From contig JAQXSU010000278.1 in the NCBI GenBank assembly GCA_029219125.1, positions 1 to 7,823 of the forward strand: DNA of 7,823 bases, read 5' to 3'. Shown piece after piece: positions 6,407-7,823 of this stretch (the first letter of the stretch is position 1; each line of letters opens with the position of its first letter). The translations under genes were made by a program, and so were the position numbers. The notes beneath the pieces were generated by a model, which ran no database searches, was not told the DNA's origin, and saw only the letters and a program-made list of their open reading frames with translations. This DNA comes from Bacillota bacterium (GTDB lineage Bacteria; Bacillota; Clostridia; Peptostreptococcales; Anaerovoracaceae).

Positions 6407-7126
6407 ATGGGATTTTTCAGAGAAGTTGGAGAAGACATCCGAAATATGGTAGAAAAGGATCCGGCGGCCAGAAATGGTTTCGAGGTTCTGATCTGCTATC
6501 CGGGCATCTGGGCATTGATACTGCATCGTCCGGCGCACTGGTGTTACAGGCACAACTTCATGTTCATCGGACGGCTGATATCCCAGATTACCCGGTTTTT
6601 TACAGGAATTGAGATTCACCCCGGCGCGAAAATCGGACGGCGGTGCTTCATCGACCACGGCATGGCGGTGATCATCGGCGAGACAGCGGAGGTGGGAGAC
6701 GATGTGACCATCTATCAGGGTGTGACCCTGGGCGGTACGGGAAAAGACACCGGCAAGCGCCATCCGACCATCGGAAACCGTGTGGTGATCAGCTCCGGTG
6801 CCAAGGTGCTGGGTCCCTTTAAGGTTGGCGATGACGTAAAAATCGGGGCAGGCTCTGTGGTTCTGAAAGAAGTGCCGCCTGGCAGCACCGTGGTGGGAAT
6901 TCCGGGCACGGTGGTACGGCGGTACGGACAGACGACGCAGGACCTGAATCAGGTGGATCTGCCGGATCCGGTTGCGGTGGAAATCGAATGTCTGCGCAGA
7001 AGAATTGTCACGCTGGAGAACATGCTCCGGGAAGGAGGATACGGCGTGAAAACACAGGAAGAGACCTGCAGAGCCTGTGAAAACTGCAGTGAAAAAGGCA
7101 GGGAGGAAGAAGATGAAGATTTATAA
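6407..7126 (+). CDS. cysE: Serine O-acetyltransferase (CysE) with a Cys-rich acidic tail
   Basis: CysE makes O-acetyl-L-serine from serine and acetyl-CoA, the first step of cysteine synthesis. Residues 1-65 are helical; residues about 68-172 form the left-handed beta-helix of hexapeptide repeats (IEIHPGAKIG, AEVGDDVTI, IGAGSVVL). FIDHG (81-85) and KRHPTIG (117-123) carry His84 and His119, spaced 35 apart as are the two active-site His of E. coli CysE. The GVTLGGTGKDTGKRHP loop is intact. The C-terminus (173-239) is longer than in Bacillus CysE (about 217 in total): it has a likely helix or coiled coil at 187-208, then CRACENC (221-227) and a very acidic end (EEEDEDL). The last 14 nt overlap cysS. 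AGGAAG (6391-6396) supports the start. The enzyme call is firm; the tail's role is unknown. Confidence 0.95.
   Translation: MGFFREVGEDIRNMVEKDPAARNGFEVLICYPGIWALILHRPAHWCYRHNFMFIGRLISQITRFFTGIEIHPGAKIGRRCFIDHGMAVIIGETAEVGDDVTIYQGVTLGGTGKDTGKRHPTIGNRVVISSGAKVLGPFKVGDDVKIGAGSVVLKEVPPGSTVVGIPGTVVRRYGQTTQDLNQVDLPDPVAVEIECLRRRIVTLENMLREGGYGVKTQEETCRACENCSEKGREEEDEDL
7100..7106 (+). promoter_or_regulatory. cysS ribosome binding site inside the end of cysE
   Basis: AGGGAGG at 7100-7106 is 6 nt before the cysS ATG at 7113 and lies within the cysE coding sequence. It fixes the cysS start and implies translational coupling of the two cysteine genes. The same bases encode the Gly-Arg-Glu-Glu run of the acidic CysE tail. 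Confidence 0.8.
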
Positions 7127-7823
7127 TACCCTTACAAGAAAAAAAGAGGAATTCGTTCCGATCGAACCGGGCAAGGTAAAAATGTACGTCTGCGGACCGA
7201 CGGTCTACAACTTTTTCCATATCGGAAATGCCCGCCCGTTCGTGGTATTTGATACCATGAGAAAGTATCTGGAGTATCGCGGATACAAGGTGAAATTCGT
7301 CCAGAACTTTACGGATGTGGATGATAAAATCATCAACCGGGCCAGAGAAGAAGGCATCACTGCACCGGAGGTCAGTGAGAAATATATCGAAGAATACTAT
7401 AAGGATGCCGCAGCTCTCAACGTAAAGAAGGCCACTGTACATCCGCAGGTATCCAAAACCATTCCTGACATTGTGAAATTCGTGGAGGACCTGATTGAAA
7501 AGGGTTATGCCTACGAAGTGGATGGTGATGTATATTACAGAACCAGAAAGTTTGACGGTTACGGCAAGCTGTCCGGAAAGAACATCGAAGACCTGATTGC
7601 CGGCGCCCGTATTGCTGTGGGAGAGCAGAAAGAAGACCCGCTGGATTTCGCGCTGTGGAAAGCCAGAAAGACGGACGATGAAATCGCATGGGAATCCCCA
7701 TGGGGCATGGGACGTCCGGGCTGGCACATCGAATGCTCCACCATGGCGAAAAAATATCTGGGAGAAACCATTGATATTCATGCCGGCGGTGCAGACCTGC
7801 AGTTCCCGCATCATGAGAATGAG
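7113..7823 (+). CDS. cysS: Cysteinyl-tRNA synthetase, N-terminal part (cut by the window edge)
   Basis: The frame runs from ATG 7113 to the last base, 237 codons, and has no stop; the rest of the gene lies beyond the window. The product charges tRNA-Cys with cysteine. It opens with MKIYNTLTRKKEEF and YVCGPTVYNFFHIGNAR, the family's start, with the HIGH-class motif as HIGN (36-39). Zinc ligands C27, C208 (WHIECS), H233 and E237 (FPHHENE) fall one residue below the E. coli numbering (28, 209, 234, 238). FVQNFTDVDDKI (62-73) and GGADLQFPHHENE (225-237) are signature stretches. The KMSKS loop and anticodon-binding domain are not in view. The gene overlaps cysE by 14 nt, the same cysE-cysS pairing as in Bacillus. 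Nothing seen suggests damage. Confidence 0.97.
   Translation, partial: MKIYNTLTRKKEEFVPIEPGKVKMYVCGPTVYNFFHIGNARPFVVFDTMRKYLEYRGYKVKFVQNFTDVDDKIINRAREEGITAPEVSEKYIEEYYKDAAALNVKKATVHPQVSKTIPDIVKFVEDLIEKGYAYEVDGDVYYRTRKFDGYGKLSGKNIEDLIAGARIAVGEQKEDPLDFALWKARKTDDEIAWESPWGMGRPGWHIECSTMAKKYLGETIDIHAGGADLQFPHHENE

Noticed and set aside
7008..7814. A minus-strand open frame opposite cysS
   Set aside because: The + strand encodes CysS with all expected motifs; this is a shadow frame.
1..7823. CRISPR arrays, insertion sequences, phage genes, tRNA or rRNA genes, toxin-antitoxin or defence systems
   Set aside because: I looked for repeats, transposase-like frames and RNA gene structure and saw none; nearly all bases are taken by conserved housekeeping genes.

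Overview
This window looks like a conserved housekeeping segment of a low-to-mid-GC Gram-positive anaerobe, most likely a member of the Clostridia (Bacillota). The evidence is the gene order carD - yacL-type PIN/TRAM gene - ispD/ispF - proS - cyclophilin - cysE - cysS, strong AGGAGG-type ribosome binding sites and a sigma-A-type promoter. The order matches the yacL-ispD-ispF-(tRNA synthetase)-cysE-cysS neighbourhood known from Bacillus, with proS and a peptidyl-prolyl isomerase where Bacillus has gltX. I cannot name genus or species from sequence alone. All supported genes lie on the + strand.

Layout. Positions 1-1026 hold the 3' part of a transglutaminase-like cysteine protein gene whose start lies outside the window; it ends in a near-ideal intrinsic terminator (1057-1094). 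Next come three helically phased TTCAC repeats (1103-1128) and a near-consensus promoter (1129-1157) that drives carD (1195-1668). From there the genes run in one direction with gaps of 95, 4, 19, 74, 28 and -14 nt and no visible terminator, so carD through cysS is probably one transcription unit that continues past the right edge. The genes are carD, a membrane-anchored PIN-TRAM protein (1764-2906), a fused ispDF (2911-4059), proS (4079-5821), a cytoplasmic cyclophilin (5896-6378), cysE (6407-7126) and the 5' two-thirds or less of cysS (7113-7823).

How the genes fit together. CarD adjusts RNA polymerase initiation, the PIN-TRAM protein is a putative membrane-tethered nuclease, and IspDF supplies two steps of the MEP isoprenoid pathway. 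ProS and CysS charge tRNAs, CysE makes the activated precursor of cysteine, and the cyclophilin assists folding at proline bonds. I see no phage, transposon, CRISPR, toxin-antitoxin or defence system. The points most worth a second look are regulatory or architectural: an internal Shine-Dalgarno inside ispDF that could yield free IspF, phased repeats upstream of the carD promoter, and a CxxCxxC acidic tail on CysE that overlaps the cysS ribosome binding site.
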